Below are positions 20,326-29,813 of a DNA stretch of 64,000 bases, in pieces. The notes under the pieces are model-generated. The model worked only from the letters and a program-made list of their open reading frames with translations, made no database searches and was not told the origin of the DNA. Positions within the stretch are counted from its first letter, which is position 1, and each line of letters opens with the position of its first letter. Made by a program: the position numbers and the translations under genes. This DNA is from Acidimicrobiales bacterium (lineage in GTDB: Bacteria > Actinomycetota > Acidimicrobiia > Acidimicrobiales > Acidimicrobilacustridaceae): NCBI GenBank assembly GCA_025455885.1, contig JALOLR010000006.1:101884-165883 (forward strand), written 5' to 3'.

Positions 20326-21885
20326 ATGGCCCGCATCCTCGTCACCGAAGCCATCGCCGACGGCGGTCTCGACCGCCTCCGGGCCGCCGGCCACACCGTC
20401 GACGTCCGGGAGGGGCTGAGCCCCGACGAGCTCCTCGCCGCCGTCCCCGGAGCCCATGCGCTCATCATCCGCTCGGCCACGCAGGTCTCCGCCGAGGTCC
20501 TCGCCGCCGCCGGCGACCTGGTCGTGGTGGGCCGGGCCGGCATCGGGCTCGACAACGTCGACGTCGCCGCGGCCACCGAGCGCGGCGTGATGGTCGTCAA
20601 CGCCCCGCAGTCGAACATCCTCTCGGCGGCCGAGCAGACCATGGCCCTGCTCCTGGCCCAGGCCCGCAACATCCCCCAGGCCCACGCCGCGCTGGTGCAG
20701 GGCCGCTGGGAGCGCAGCCGCTGGACGGGCGTCGAGCTGGCCGACAAGACCCTCGGGGTGATCGGTCTCGGCCGGATCGGCAAGCTCGTCGCCCAGCGGG
20801 CGATGGCCTTCGGCATGCGCATCGTGGCCCACGACCCGTTCGTCTCGCCCGAGATGGGGCGCAAGATGAACATCGAGCTCGTCGACCTCGACACCCTCAT
20901 GTCGGTGAGCGACTTCGTCACCATCCACGTCGCCAAGACCCCCGAGACGCTCGGGCTCATCGACGCCGACCGCCTGGCCAGGGCAAAGCCGGGCATCCGC
21001 ATCATCAATGTGGCCCGGGGCGGGATCGTCGTCGAGGCCGACCTCGCCGCCGCCATCGAGAGCGGGCACGTCGGCGGGGCCGCCCTCGACGTCTTCGCCA
21101 CCGAGCCCACCACCGAGTCGCCCCTCTTCGCTCTGCCGCAGGTGATCGTCACCCCGCACCTCGGGGCCAGCACCCACGAGGCCCAGGACAAGGCCGGCGA
21201 CACCATCGCCGACATGGTCGAGCTGGCCCTGGCTGGCGAGTTCGTGCCCTTCGCGGTGAACGTCAACGCCGCCGAGGCGAGCGAGACCGTGCGGCCCTTC
21301 CTCTCCCTCGCCGAGCGGCTCGGCGCGCTCTTCGCCGGTCTCACCGGCGGCGTGAGCGACCTCGAGATCACCTACGAGGGCGAGATCGGGGGCTACGACA
21401 CCCGGATCCTGACGCTGTCGGTGCTCAAGGGCTTCTTCGGGCGCATCAGCGACGACCCGGTGAGCTACGTCAACGCCCCGAAGCTGGCCGAGGAGCACGG
21501 GATCGGGGTCATGGAGTCCGCCACGACGACCTCGCACCACTACGTGAACCAGATCGGCATCCGAAGTGCCGGCCACTCGATCTCCGGCACGCTCGTCGGC
21601 CTGGAGGGCGAGGCCCGTCTGGTGGGGATCGACGACCACCGCATCGACGTCCCGCCGGCGCGCCACATGCTCGTCGTGCGCAACGACGACCGTCCCGGGA
21701 TGATCGGCCGGGTGGGCACGATCATGGGTGAGGCGGGCATCAACATCGCCGACATGGACGTCGGGCAGGCCGCCACCGGCGAGTCGGCGTTGATGGTCCT
21801 GGCCACCGGGGAGGCCACGCCGGTGGAGGTGTGCGACGCCCTCCGCGCCGTCGAGGGCATCGTGTCGGTGGCGGCGCTCACCTGA
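20326..21885 (+). CDS. serA: D-3-phosphoglycerate dehydrogenase, long (ASB-ACT) form
   Basis: 519 residues, NAD-dependent first step of serine synthesis. Substrate-binding and Rossmann domains occupy residues 1-315 (VGRAGIGLDNVD, GVIGLGRIGKLVAQR, NVARGGIVVEADL with catalytic Arg, the Glu in DVFATEP, and His in TPHLGASTHEAQ). The ASB domain (about 325-445) and the C-terminal ACT domain (RHMLVVRNDDRPGMIGRVG) give allosteric serine control as in mycobacteria. TAGGAT at 20311-20316 lies nine bases before the ATG, so the mRNA leader is very short or absent. The gene is followed by the leuA leader region. Confidence 0.97.
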   Translation: MARILVTEAIADGGLDRLRAAGHTVDVREGLSPDELLAAVPGAHALIIRSATQVSAEVLAAAGDLVVVGRAGIGLDNVDVAAATERGVMVVNAPQSNILSAAEQTMALLLAQARNIPQAHAALVQGRWERSRWTGVELADKTLGVIGLGRIGKLVAQRAMAFGMRIVAHDPFVSPEMGRKMNIELVDLDTLMSVSDFVTIHVAKTPETLGLIDADRLARAKPGIRIINVARGGIVVEADLAAAIESGHVGGAALDVFATEPTTESPLFALPQVIVTPHLGASTHEAQDKAGDTIADMVELALAGEFVPFAVNVNAAEASETVRPFLSLAERLGALFAGLTGGVSDLEITYEGEIGGYDTRILTLSVLKGFFGRISDDPVSYVNAPKLAEEHGIGVMESATTTSHHYVNQIGIRSAGHSISGTLVGLEGEARLVGIDDHRIDVPPARHMLVVRNDDRPGMIGRVGTIMGEAGINIADMDVGQAATGESALMVLATGEATPVEVCDALRAVEGIVSVAALT

Positions 21886-21901
21886 TCGGCGGCGAACGGG
21901 G

Positions 21902-21930
21902 TTGACGATGTGCCGCCCTCCCGGCACACT
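21902..21930 (+). promoter_or_regulatory. Promoter of the leuA leader (leaderless)
   Basis: TTGACG (21902-21907), exactly 17 bp, CACACT (21925-21930). The leader ATG at 21938 is seven bases after the -10 box, at or next to the expected transcription start. It shares CACACT with the ilvB leader promoter. Confidence 0.7.
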
Positions 21931-21937
21931 GACCCGC

Positions 21938-21979
21938 ATGTCCGCCGTCCCGACGCCCTTCGAGCTTCTCCTTATGTAG
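21938..21979 (+). CDS. leuA leader peptide
   Basis: Thirteen codons, MSAVPTPFELLLM. The three consecutive leucines are coded CTT CTC CTT; CTT is rare in this DNA, so the run should stall when charged tRNA-Leu is short. Two hairpins and then leuA follow. The other two leaders in the window have different control residues, so the Leu-only run is informative. Confidence 0.88.
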   Translation: MSAVPTPFELLLM

Positions 21980-22007
21980 GGCGAGCGCCCCGATATCGGT
22001 GCTCGCC
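21980..22007 (+). promoter_or_regulatory. First hairpin of the leuA attenuator
   Basis: GGCGAGC (21980-21986) pairs with GCTCGCC (22001-22007), with the self-complementary CCGATATCGG (21990-21999) in between. It starts at the leader stop codon, the place of a pause or anti-antiterminator hairpin in classical attenuators. Confidence 0.65.
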
Positions 22008-22048
22008 GAACCTCCTGTGCCCACCAGGCCGGGAGGTTCTTGCGTTTT
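22008..22048 (+). terminator. Attenuator terminator of leuA
   Basis: GAACCTCC (22008-22015) pairs with GGAGGTTC (22032-22039), followed by TTGCGTTTT. It is located between the leader and leuA and would end transcription when leucine is plentiful. Confidence 0.8.
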
Positions 22049-22119
22049 CGCACCGACTGCGCTCGCCCCCTCGTCTCCGGTCCACCCTCCTCCCGCCCCC
22101 GAAAGGCACGCTGATCACC

Positions 22120-23721
<1,602 letters not shown>

Positions 23722-24327
23722 TCACGCCTCGGTGGGGGTGCTCCTCGGCATCCACGACGGGCGGGTGGCCTCGTAGGCGGTGATGGCGTCCTCGTTGGCG
23801 AGGGTGATCCCGATGTCGTCGAGACCGTTGAGGAAGCGGTGCTGCGTGGCCTCGTCGAGGGGGAACTCGACGTCGAGCCCGATGGCCGGGGCCGAGAGCC
23901 GGCGGGTCGCCACGTCGATGGTGATCTCCAGCGTCGGGTCGGCCTCCACGGCCCGTAGGAGCTGCTCGCCCACCTCGTGGCTCACCACCACCGGCACGAG
24001 GCCGTTCTTGGTGGCGTTGTTGCGGAAGATGTCGCCGAAGCGGGGCGTGACGACGGCGGTGAAGCCGTAGTCCACGATCGACCAGACGGCGTGCTCGCGT
24101 GACGAGCCGACGCCGAAGTTCTCCCCTGCGACGAGGATCGACGCGCCGGCGAACTGCGGGAGGTTCATCACGAACTCCGGGTCCTCGCGCCATTCGGAGA
24201 ACAGCCCCTGGCCGAAGCCGGTGCGTTCGACCCGCTTGAGCCAGTCGCTCGGGATGATCTGGTCGGTGTCGACGTCGGAGCGGTCGAGGGGGAGGGCGGT
24301 GCCGGTCAGGGTGGTGACGGGATCCAT
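23722..24327 (-). CDS. leuD: 3-Isopropylmalate dehydratase small subunit
   Basis: 201 residues, the swivelling domain of isopropylmalate isomerase. ALPLDRSDVDTDQIIPSDWL, GENFGVGSSREHAVWSI and FGDIFRNNATKNGLVPV are diagnostic. It begins 12 bases after leuC and is translated from the same mRNA. Length is normal. The gene ends at the leuA stop codon without a spacer, so any terminator for either transcript must lie inside the opposing gene. Confidence 0.97.
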   Translation of the reverse strand: MDPVTTLTGTALPLDRSDVDTDQIIPSDWLKRVERTGFGQGLFSEWREDPEFVMNLPQFAGASILVAGENFGVGSSREHAVWSIVDYGFTAVVTPRFGDIFRNNATKNGLVPVVVSHEVGEQLLRAVEADPTLEITIDVATRRLSAPAIGLDVEFPLDEATQHRFLNGLDDIGITLANEDAITAYEATRPSWMPRSTPTEA

Positions 24328-24339
24328 GGGGAGTCGCTT

Positions 24340-25743
24340 TCAGTCGAGGTCGCCGGGAGCGGCGAACGTGCCGGCGATGGCGGTGGCGGCGGCCACGGCG
24401 GGGGACACGAGGTGGGTGCGCCCGCCCTTGCCCTGCCGGCCTTCGAAGTTGCGGTTGGAGGTCGAGGCGGCCCGCTCGCCGGGGGCCAGCTTGTCGGGGT
24501 TCATGGCGAGGCACATCGAGCACCCGGGTTCGCGCCACTCGAAGCCGGCGGCGGTGAAGACGTCGTGGAGGCCTTCGCGCTCCGCCTGGCGCTTCACCTG
24601 GAACGAGCCGGGCACGACCATGGCCCGCATGCCGTCCTTGATCCGCCGTCCGGCGGCGACCTCGGCGGCGGCGCGGAGGTCCTCGATCCGGGAGTTGGTG
24701 CACGAGCCGATGAACACCGTGTCGACGGGGATGTCGCGGATGGCCGTGCCTGCGGACAGGCCCATGTACTCGAGGGCCCGTTCGGCGGCGTCGCGCCCCG
24801 AGGCGTCGGCGAACTCGTCGGGGGACGGGACCTTCCCGCTCAGCTCGACGACCTGGCCGGGGTTGGTGCCCCACGAGACGTAGGGCCTCAGGACGGAACC
24901 GTCGATGGTCACGACCTTGTCGAAGGTGGCGCCCTCGTCGGTGGGCAGGCTGCGCCAGTGGTCGAGGGCCTCCTCCCACTCGCGCCCCGTCGGGGCGTGG
25001 GCCCGGCCCTCGAGGTAGGCGAACGTGGTGTCGTCGGGCGCGATGAGGCCCGCCTTGGCCCCGGCCTCGATCGACATGTTGCACACCGTCATGCGGCCCT
25101 CCATCGACAGGCCGCGGATCGCCTCGCCGCGGTACTCGATCACCGAGCCGATGCCGCCCCCGGTGCCGATGCGCCCGATGATCGCCAGGATGAGGTCCTT
25201 GGCGGTGACGCCGTCGGGGAGCGTGCCCTCGACCTCGACGGCCATCGTGCCGGGCACGTGCTGGTGCAGCGTCTGGGTGGCGAGGACGTGCTCGACCTCG
25301 CTGGTCCCGATCCCGAAGGCCAGCGCCCCGAAGGCGCCGTGGGTCGCGGTGTGGCTGTCACCGCAGACGATCGTCATGCCCGGCAGGGTGAGGCCCTGCT
25401 CCGGCCCGATGACGTGGACGATGCCCTGGCCGGACGAGCCCATCGGGTGCTCGACGATCCCGAACTCGTCGGTGTTGGCCCGCAGCACCTCGACCTGCTT
25501 GCGCGAGATCGGATCGGCGATCGGCCGGTCGATGTCGAGCGTGGGCACGTTGTGGTCCTCGGTGGCCACGGTGAGGTCGGGCCGACGCACCGTGCGCCCC
25601 GCCATGCGCAGTCCGTCGAAGGCCTGCGGGGAGGTGACCTCGTGGACGAGGTGGAGGTCGACGTAGAGGACGTCGGGCTGCCCTTGTGCCCGGTGGACGA
25701 CGTGGGCGTCCCAGATCTTCTCGCTCAGGGTCCTGGCGGCCAT
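24340..25743 (-). CDS. leuC: 3-Isopropylmalate dehydratase large subunit
   Basis: 467 residues, aconitase-family [4Fe-4S] enzyme isomerising 2- to 3-isopropylmalate with Leu[20 protein letters not shown] and [19 protein letters not shown] plus [15 protein letters not shown] supply the three cluster cysteines; [20 protein letters not shown] is the active-site loop. The ATG at 25743 follows GAAAGGCACC; the extra 153 codons of open frame upstream run through the control region and into the divergent gene, and are not coding. The divergent IclR gene begins 97 bases away. Confidence 0.97.
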   Translation of the reverse strand: MAARTLSEKIWDAHVVHRAQGQPDVLYVDLHLVHEVTSPQAFDGLRMAGRTVRRPDLTVATEDHNVPTLDIDRPIADPISRKQVEVLRANTDEFGIVEHPMGSSGQGIVHVIGPEQGLTLPGMTIVCGDSHTATHGAFGALAFGIGTSEVEHVLATQTLHQHVPGTMAVEVEGTLPDGVTAKDLILAIIGRIGTGGGIGSVIEYRGEAIRGLSMEGRMTVCNMSIEAGAKAGLIAPDDTTFAYLEGRAHAPTGREWEEALDHWRSLPTDEGATFDKVVTIDGSVLRPYVSWGTNPGQVVELSGKVPSPDEFADASGRDAAERALEYMGLSAGTAIRDIPVDTVFIGSCTNSRIEDLRAAAEVAAGRRIKDGMRAMVVPGSFQVKRQAEREGLHDVFTAAGFEWREPGCSMCLAMNPDKLAPGERAASTSNRNFEGRQGKGGRTHLVSPAVAAATAIAGTFAAPGDLD

Positions 25744-25768
25744 GGTCGGTGCCTTTCGCTGCGATGGG

Positions 25769-25789
25769 GAGCCCGTGGCGCACGGGCTC
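25769..25789 (-). promoter_or_regulatory. Hairpin in the leuC 5' UTR
   Basis: GAGCCCGTG (25769-25777) and CACGGGCTC (25781-25789) form a perfect 9-bp stem with a three-base loop, 26 bases before the leuC start. There is no leader peptide with Leu codons and no U-run, so it is not a standard attenuator. It may be an RNA stabiliser or part of an operator. Confidence 0.5.
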
Positions 25790-25804
25790 GGGTCCGAGCG
25801 GGGG

Positions 25805-25833
25805 TTGTGTCTCATTATTTGGGACAGTAGTCT
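25805..25833 (+). promoter_or_regulatory. Leaderless promoter of the IclR-type gene with overlapping operator
   Basis: TTGTGT (25805-25810), 17 bp, TAGTCT (25828-25833); the GTG start at 25840 follows six bases later. The imperfect palindrome TGTCTCATTATTTGGGACA (25808-25826) fills the promoter spacer and lies between leuC and its regulator. IclR-type regulators next to leuCD (LtbR/NdgR group) control leucine genes in other actinobacteria, so autoregulation plus leuCD control is a reasonable inference. Confidence 0.6.
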
Positions 25834-25839
25834 CGGCCC

Positions 25840-26499
25840 GTGGGATCGAGTGTAGGTGGTGTCGGTGTCATCGACAAGGCGGTGCTCCTGTTCGACGCCC
25901 TCGAGCACGGGCCGTCCAGCCTCGCCGAGCTCGTGGAGGCCACCGGGCTGAGCCGTGCCACCGCGCACCGCCTGGCCGTCGCCCTCGAGAGCCACGGCCT
26001 GGTCGGTCGGGATGACGAGGGACGTTTCGTGCTCGGCAGCCGCCTCGTCTCGTTGGGCAGGGCGGCGGCTCGCGGCCATTCCCTCGTCGAGGTCGCCGAC
26101 GCGGCCATGGCCGAGCTCCGCGACGCCACCGGCGAGAGCGTGCAGCTCTACGTCCGCGAGGGCGATCGTCGGGTCTGCGTCGCCGCTCTCGAGTCCCCGC
26201 ACGGGCTGCGCACCATCGTCCCCGTCGGCGCCCGTCTCCCTCTGGGCGTCGGGTCCGGCGGGCGACTGCTCCTGCCCGACGCCGAGGTGCCGACCCGGGG
26301 CTGGGTCGACAGCGTGGGCGAGCGCGAACCGGGGGTGGCCTCGGTCAGCGCGCCGGTGCTCGACCCGGAGGGCAGGATCCTGGCGGTGGTGAGCGTCTCG
26401 GGACCGGTGGAGCGGACCACACGGGCTCCCGGTCGGCGCTACGGGGCCGCGGTGGTCGCCGCAGCCCGGCGCATCGAGCTCGCCGCCCGGACGGTGTGA
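25840..26499 (+). CDS. IclR family transcriptional regulator (LtbR/NdgR-like by context)
   Basis: 219 residues, the usual short actinobacterial size. The N-terminal winged helix ([22 protein letters not shown] ... [13 protein letters not shown]) has recognition helix [16 protein letters not shown]; the C-terminal effector domain follows ([19 protein letters not shown] ... [19 protein letters not shown]). In family members divergent from leuCD this protein is a repressor or activator of leucine genes. GTG start, leaderless mRNA. The last bases overlap an alternative start of the following ppx gene (GTGA). Confidence 0.9.
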   Translation: MGSSVGGVGVIDKAVLLFDALEHGPSSLAELVEATGLSRATAHRLAVALESHGLVGRDDEGRFVLGSRLVSLGRAAARGHSLVEVADAAMAELRDATGESVQLYVREGDRRVCVAALESPHGLRTIVPVGARLPLGVGSGGRLLLPDAEVPTRGWVDSVGEREPGVASVSAPVLDPEGRILAVVSVSGPVERTTRAPGRRYGAAVVAAARRIELAARTV

Positions 26500-26567
26500 C
26501 GGTCGGCCCTCCCGGTGGTGCCGGAGCGCACTGGAACCGCCTCACCGCGAGCGGCAAGAGTCGTGAG

Positions 26568-28151
26568 GTGAGCGACGACCTCGACGAGCGGCCGCTGGCG
26601 GCGATCGACATCGGCACCAACTCCTTCCACATGGTCGTCGCCCGCGTCGCCGCGGATGCCGGGGCGCCCGGCGCACCGGCCTTCGAGGTCATCGCCCGCG
26701 AGAAGGAGATGGTGCGCCTCGGCTCCGGGTCCGGGGACATGAAGCAGCTCTCCGCGGACGCCGTCGAGCGGGGTGTGGCGGCCCTCGGTCGCATGGTCCG
26801 GATCGCCGCGATCCACGACGCCTCGGTCCACGCCGTGGCCACCTCGGCAGTGCGTGAGGCCGAGAACGCCGCCGAGTTCATCGACCGGGCGCGGGTCGAG
26901 GCCGGCGTCGAGGTCGAGGTGATCTCCGGGGTCGAGGAGGCCCGGCTCATCCACCTCGGCGTGCTCCAGGCGGTGCCCGTGTACGAGGACCGGATGGTGC
27001 TGATCGACATCGGCGGGGGGAGCACCGAGATCCTGGTCGGCCAACGCGGCGAGACACTCGCCGCGGGCAGCCTGAAGCTGGGCGCCATCCGCCTCACGAG
27101 GCGCTTCTTCCGCAGCGCCTCGCTGCACCCCGGTGCCGTCGACAGCTGTCGACGGCACATTCGCAGCTCGCTCGTGCCCATGGCCCGGGAGGTCGAACGC
27201 GCCGGCTTCGACGTCGCGGTCGCGTCCTCGGGCACCGCCGAGGCGGTCGTGGCCATGGTGTACGCGGGCCGGGACGAGGACCCGGCCCCGCGCTCGTTCA
27301 ACAACGCGACGGTGACGCGTCCCGAGGTCGCCAGGGTGGTGAGGCGGCTCGCCCAGGCCCGCACCCTCGACGAGCGTCGCCGCCTCCCCGGGATGGACCA
27401 GAGCCGGGCCGACATCGTCCTCGGCGGCGCACTCATCCTCGACGAGGCGATGGCCTCGCTCGGCATCGAGGAGCTGGTGTTCTCCGACAACGCACTCCGG
27501 GAAGGTGCGTTGCTCGACGCGTTGGCCCGCCGCCGAGGGGCGACCCTGCACCACCTCCGGGACCTGCGGCGGCGCTCGGTGCTCCACCTCGCCCTCGCCA
27601 TGGACGACGAGCCCGAGCATTCGGCGCGCACCGCCGAGCTGGCGCTGGAGCTCTTCGACGGCACGAAGCGATGGCACGGACTCGACGACCGGTGGCGTGA
27701 GCTGCTCGAGGCGTCGGCGCTGCTCGCCAACGTCGGGCGGGCCGTGTCGCACTCCGAGCACCACAAGCACAGCTACTACGTCATCCGCCACTCCGATCGG
27801 CTGGCCGGGTTCACCGACCACGAGATCGAGCTCATCGCTCTCGTGGCCCGGTACCACCGCAAGAGCCCTCCCAAGGCCAAGCACGTCGAGTTCGCCCGTC
27901 TCCGTCCGGACGACCGGGACGCGGTCACGGCGCTGGCCGGGATCCTGCGGGTGGCCATCGCCCTCGACCGCTCCCACCGTGGCCCGGTGGAACGGGTGCA
28001 GGTCACCAGCGCCAACGGCTCCGGGCCGCTGCGGCTCGTGGTCCACGGCGCCCCCGGCGCCGACCTCAGCCTGGAGCTGCACTCCGGCAGCGAACGCAAG
28101 GACCTGCTCGAACGGGTCCTCGGCCACCGCATCGAGCTCGTGCCGGCCTGA
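26568..28151 (+). CDS. Ppx/GppA family exopolyphosphatase with C-terminal HD-like domain
   Basis: 527 residues from GTG 26568. It degrades polyphosphate and/or pppGpp. The actin-like ATPase fold opens AAIDIGTNSFHMVVARV, and the second phosphate loop is MVLIDIGGGSTEILVG; catalytic Glu is expected in SAVREAENAAEFIDRA. The C-terminal part (about 360-490) is an HD-like helical domain (HSEHHKHSYYVIRHSDRLAG ... ALDRSHRGPVERVQV). An in-frame GTG at 26496 overlapping the iclR stop would add 24 residues not typical for the family; AAGAGT six bases before 26568 supports the shorter form. It is unclear which start is used. A ppk2 gene is at the end of the window. Confidence 0.9.
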   Translation: MSDDLDERPLAAIDIGTNSFHMVVARVAADAGAPGAPAFEVIAREKEMVRLGSGSGDMKQLSADAVERGVAALGRMVRIAAIHDASVHAVATSAVREAENAAEFIDRARVEAGVEVEVISGVEEARLIHLGVLQAVPVYEDRMVLIDIGGGSTEILVGQRGETLAAGSLKLGAIRLTRRFFRSASLHPGAVDSCRRHIRSSLVPMAREVERAGFDVAVASSGTAEAVVAMVYAGRDEDPAPRSFNNATVTRPEVARVVRRLAQARTLDERRRLPGMDQSRADIVLGGALILDEAMASLGIEELVFSDNALREGALLDALARRRGATLHHLRDLRRRSVLHLALAMDDEPEHSARTAELALELFDGTKRWHGLDDRWRELLEASALLANVGRAVSHSEHHKHSYYVIRHSDRLAGFTDHEIELIALVARYHRKSPPKAKHVEFARLRPDDRDAVTALAGILRVAIALDRSHRGPVERVQVTSANGSGPLRLVVHGAPGADLSLELHSGSERKDLLERVLGHRIELVPA

Positions 28152-28165
28152 GCGCCGGGCCGAGG

Positions 28166-29113
28166 TCAGCCGCCGGTGACGTGACGGCAGGCCTCGACGA
28201 GGGAGGGCACGAACGCCGGGGGATCGGTGGCGCACACGTCGTGGGCGCCGTCGATCTCCCAGAGGCGCGCCCCGGGAATGGCGTCGGCCAGCGCGCGCTG
28301 TCGCCGGACCGGCACCGTGGTGTCGAACCGCGTCAACAGCACCGCCGTGGGGACGTCGACGTCGCCGATCCAGCCCTTGGAGGAGAACGCCGACAGCGCC
28401 CGGCCCGCCTCCAGGATGGACCGGAGGTCGTTCAACCGCGACTGCTCGCGGGCCCACGTGCCGAGGGGCGTGTCGTCGTAGCGGGCCACGACCACGCGAT
28501 CGGCCACCCGTCGGCGCATGCCGGGGGGCGTCGCGCGTGCGGCGTAGGTGAGGCCGGCGATCACCCCGAACGCGGCGTGCTCGCTCGGGTGGCTCTTGAA
28601 GTTGCGGGCCGTGGAGCACAGCACGAGGCCTGCCACCCGGTCGGGGTGGCGGCGCCACAGGAGTTGGGCGATCGGTCCGCCCATCGAGTAGCCCACGGGC
28701 ACCACCTGCCCGATGCCGTGCACGTCGGCGAGCGCGGCGACGTCGTCGGCGCAGTCCTCCAACCGGAACCGCCGCCAGGTGCGCAGGCCGCGCCCGTGCC
28801 CGCGGTGGTCGATGGCCAACACCCGGAAGTGGGCCCCGAGCGGTTCGTAGACCGGGAACCAGTTGAGTGCGGAGTTGGCCGTCCACCCGTGGAGGAGCAC
28901 CACGACCGGCGCACCCGGGGGACCGGCGACCTCCCGTACGAAGGTGGCACCCCGCCCGGGCAGCTCGACCACCCTGCCCGGCGGGAGACCCGGGGTCGGG
29001 AAGGGGGCGGCCTCGGGGTCGGGCGTGACGGTCGGGGGATCGGGCGGGAGGGCTTCGGGGGTCGCGGAGTCGGAGACCGGGGGCTCTGAGGCCGGGGGAT
29101 CGGCCGTGCTCAC
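28166..29113 (-). CDS. Alpha/beta hydrolase fold protein
   Basis: 315 residues from GTG 29113. A Pro-rich acidic N-terminus of about 50 residues precedes the hydrolase core: LLHGWTANSALNW (oxyanion region), VPVGYSMGGPIAQ (nucleophile Ser), LLTRFDTTVPVRRQ (Asp) and EIDGAHDVC (His). The start lies four bases after the greA stop, so the two genes form an operon. The long upstream frame overlapping greA is not coding. Substrate unknown; the closest look is to haloperoxidase- or esterase-like hydrolases. The linker could be cytosolic since no signal peptide is seen. Confidence 0.88.
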   Translation of the reverse strand: MSTADPPASEPPVSDSATPEALPPDPPTVTPDPEAAPFPTPGLPPGRVVELPGRGATFVREVAGPPGAPVVVLLHGWTANSALNWFPVYEPLGAHFRVLAIDHRGHGRGLRTWRRFRLEDCADDVAALADVHGIGQVVPVGYSMGGPIAQLLWRRHPDRVAGLVLCSTARNFKSHPSEHAAFGVIAGLTYAARATPPGMRRRVADRVVVARYDDTPLGTWAREQSRLNDLRSILEAGRALSAFSSKGWIGDVDVPTAVLLTRFDTTVPVRRQRALADAIPGARLWEIDGAHDVCATDPPAFVPSLVEACRHVTGG

Positions 29114-29117
29114 GAGG

Positions 29118-29585
29118 TCAGTTCTCGATGTCGACGATCTCGACGCGCAGCGCGCCCCCCGGTGCCTCGTAGGAGACCACGTCGCCGATGCGATGGCCCA
29201 TGAGGGCCTCGCCGAGGGGCGAGCGGGGCGAGACCACCTCGACATCGCCGTGGCGCTCCTCGATCGAGCCGATGAGGAACCGCTCGGCGTCGTCCTCGCC
29301 CTCGTAGCAGATCGACACCACGACACCCGGGGTGACCGAGTCGGTGCCGCCGGCCTCCACGATCTCGGCGTCGAGGAGGATCGCCTGGAGGTGGCGGATG
29401 CGGCCCTCCATCTTCCCCTGCTCCTCCTTGGCGGCGTGGTAGTCGCCGTTCTCGGAGAGGTCGCCGAGCTCGCGTGCGGCCTGGATCTTGCGGGCGATGT
29501 CGACGCGTCCGTGGGTGGTCAGCTCCTCGAGCTCGGCGCTGAGCCGGTCGTGCGCGGACTGGGAGAGATGGTGGACCTCGGGCAT
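29118..29585 (-). CDS. greA: Transcription elongation factor GreA
   Basis: 155 residues. It rescues backtracked RNA polymerase by stimulating transcript cleavage. The N-terminal coiled coil (LSAELEELTTHGRVDIARKI ... ELGDLSENGDYHAAKEEQGK) carries the two acidic tip residues in DLSENGDY. The C-terminal FKBP-like domain follows (VVVSICYEGEDDAERFLIG ... SPLGEALMGHRIGDVVSYEAPGG). An ATG at 29594 is in frame, but it overlaps the -10 box TACGAT (complement of 29593-29598); the ATG at 29585 is seven bases downstream of that box and is preferred. It is divergent from the leuB leader. Confidence 0.94.
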   Translation of the reverse strand: MPEVHHLSQSAHDRLSAELEELTTHGRVDIARKIQAARELGDLSENGDYHAAKEEQGKMEGRIRHLQAILLDAEIVEAGGTDSVTPGVVVSICYEGEDDAERFLIGSIEERHGDVEVVSPRSPLGEALMGHRIGDVVSYEAPGGALRVEIVDIEN

Positions 29586-29592
29586 CGTGCGC

Positions 29593-29598
29593 ATCGTA
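29593..29598 (-). promoter_or_regulatory. greA -10 box (leaderless)
   Basis: TACGAT on the minus strand, seven bases before the preferred greA ATG. No good -35 was found 16-18 bp upstream. Confidence 0.5.
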
Positions 29599-29642
29599 CC
29601 CAGCGTCGCGGAGGGAACGCCGCACGGGCGCAGCGCTGTGGG

Positions 29643-29648
29643 TACACT
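29643..29648 (+). promoter_or_regulatory. -10 box of the leuB leader transcript
   Basis: TACACT, six bases before the GTG of the leader peptide. A matching -35 is weak. The distance to the divergent greA -10 box is 44 bases. Confidence 0.6.
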
Positions 29649-29654
29649 TGCGCC

Positions 29655-29696
29655 GTGTCCTGCGCCCTTCCGACCCCGGTAGCGATCATTCGGTAG
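29655..29696 (+). CDS. leuB-ilvE-cimA leader peptide
   Basis: Thirteen codons starting with GTG: MSCALPTPVAIIR. The control residues Val-Ala-Ile-Ile (GTA GCG ATC ATT) end next to Arg-stop, as in the ilvB leader. GTA and ATT are rare codons here. The Val/Ile rather than Leu run suits an operon that ends in citramalate synthase and contains the shared transaminase. A leader before leuB is less familiar than those before ilvB and leuA. Confidence 0.85.
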   Translation: MSCALPTPVAIIR

Positions 29697-29717
29697 CGCA
29701 CGCCGTACGGTGTGCGC
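29696..29717 (+). promoter_or_regulatory. First hairpin of the leuB attenuator
   Basis: A 22-base hairpin with arms GCGCACGCCG and CGGTGTGCGC (nine of ten pairs plus a wobble position) and a two-base loop. It begins at the last base of the leader stop codon. Confidence 0.65.
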
Positions 29718-29724
29718 TTCTCAG

Positions 29725-29748
29725 GCCGTCCACTTGGTGGGCGGCTTT
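29725..29748 (+). terminator. Attenuator terminator before leuB
   Basis: GCCGTCCA (29725-29732) pairs with TGGGCGGC (29738-29745) around CTTGG, followed by TTTGTCGTTGT. It is 66 bases upstream of the leuB start and eight bases after the first hairpin. Confidence 0.8.
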
Positions 29749-29813
29749 GTCGTTGTAGGGGCCCCGCGCACCGTCGGACCCGGACACCGTCCCCCTCTCC
29801 ACCGGAGCACACG

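Noticed and set aside
26496..26567. Extended N-terminus for the Ppx/GppA protein
   Set aside because: The residues (Gly/Pro/Trp-rich) do not fit the family, and a weak -10 box is spaced properly for the start at 26568; kept just as an alternative.
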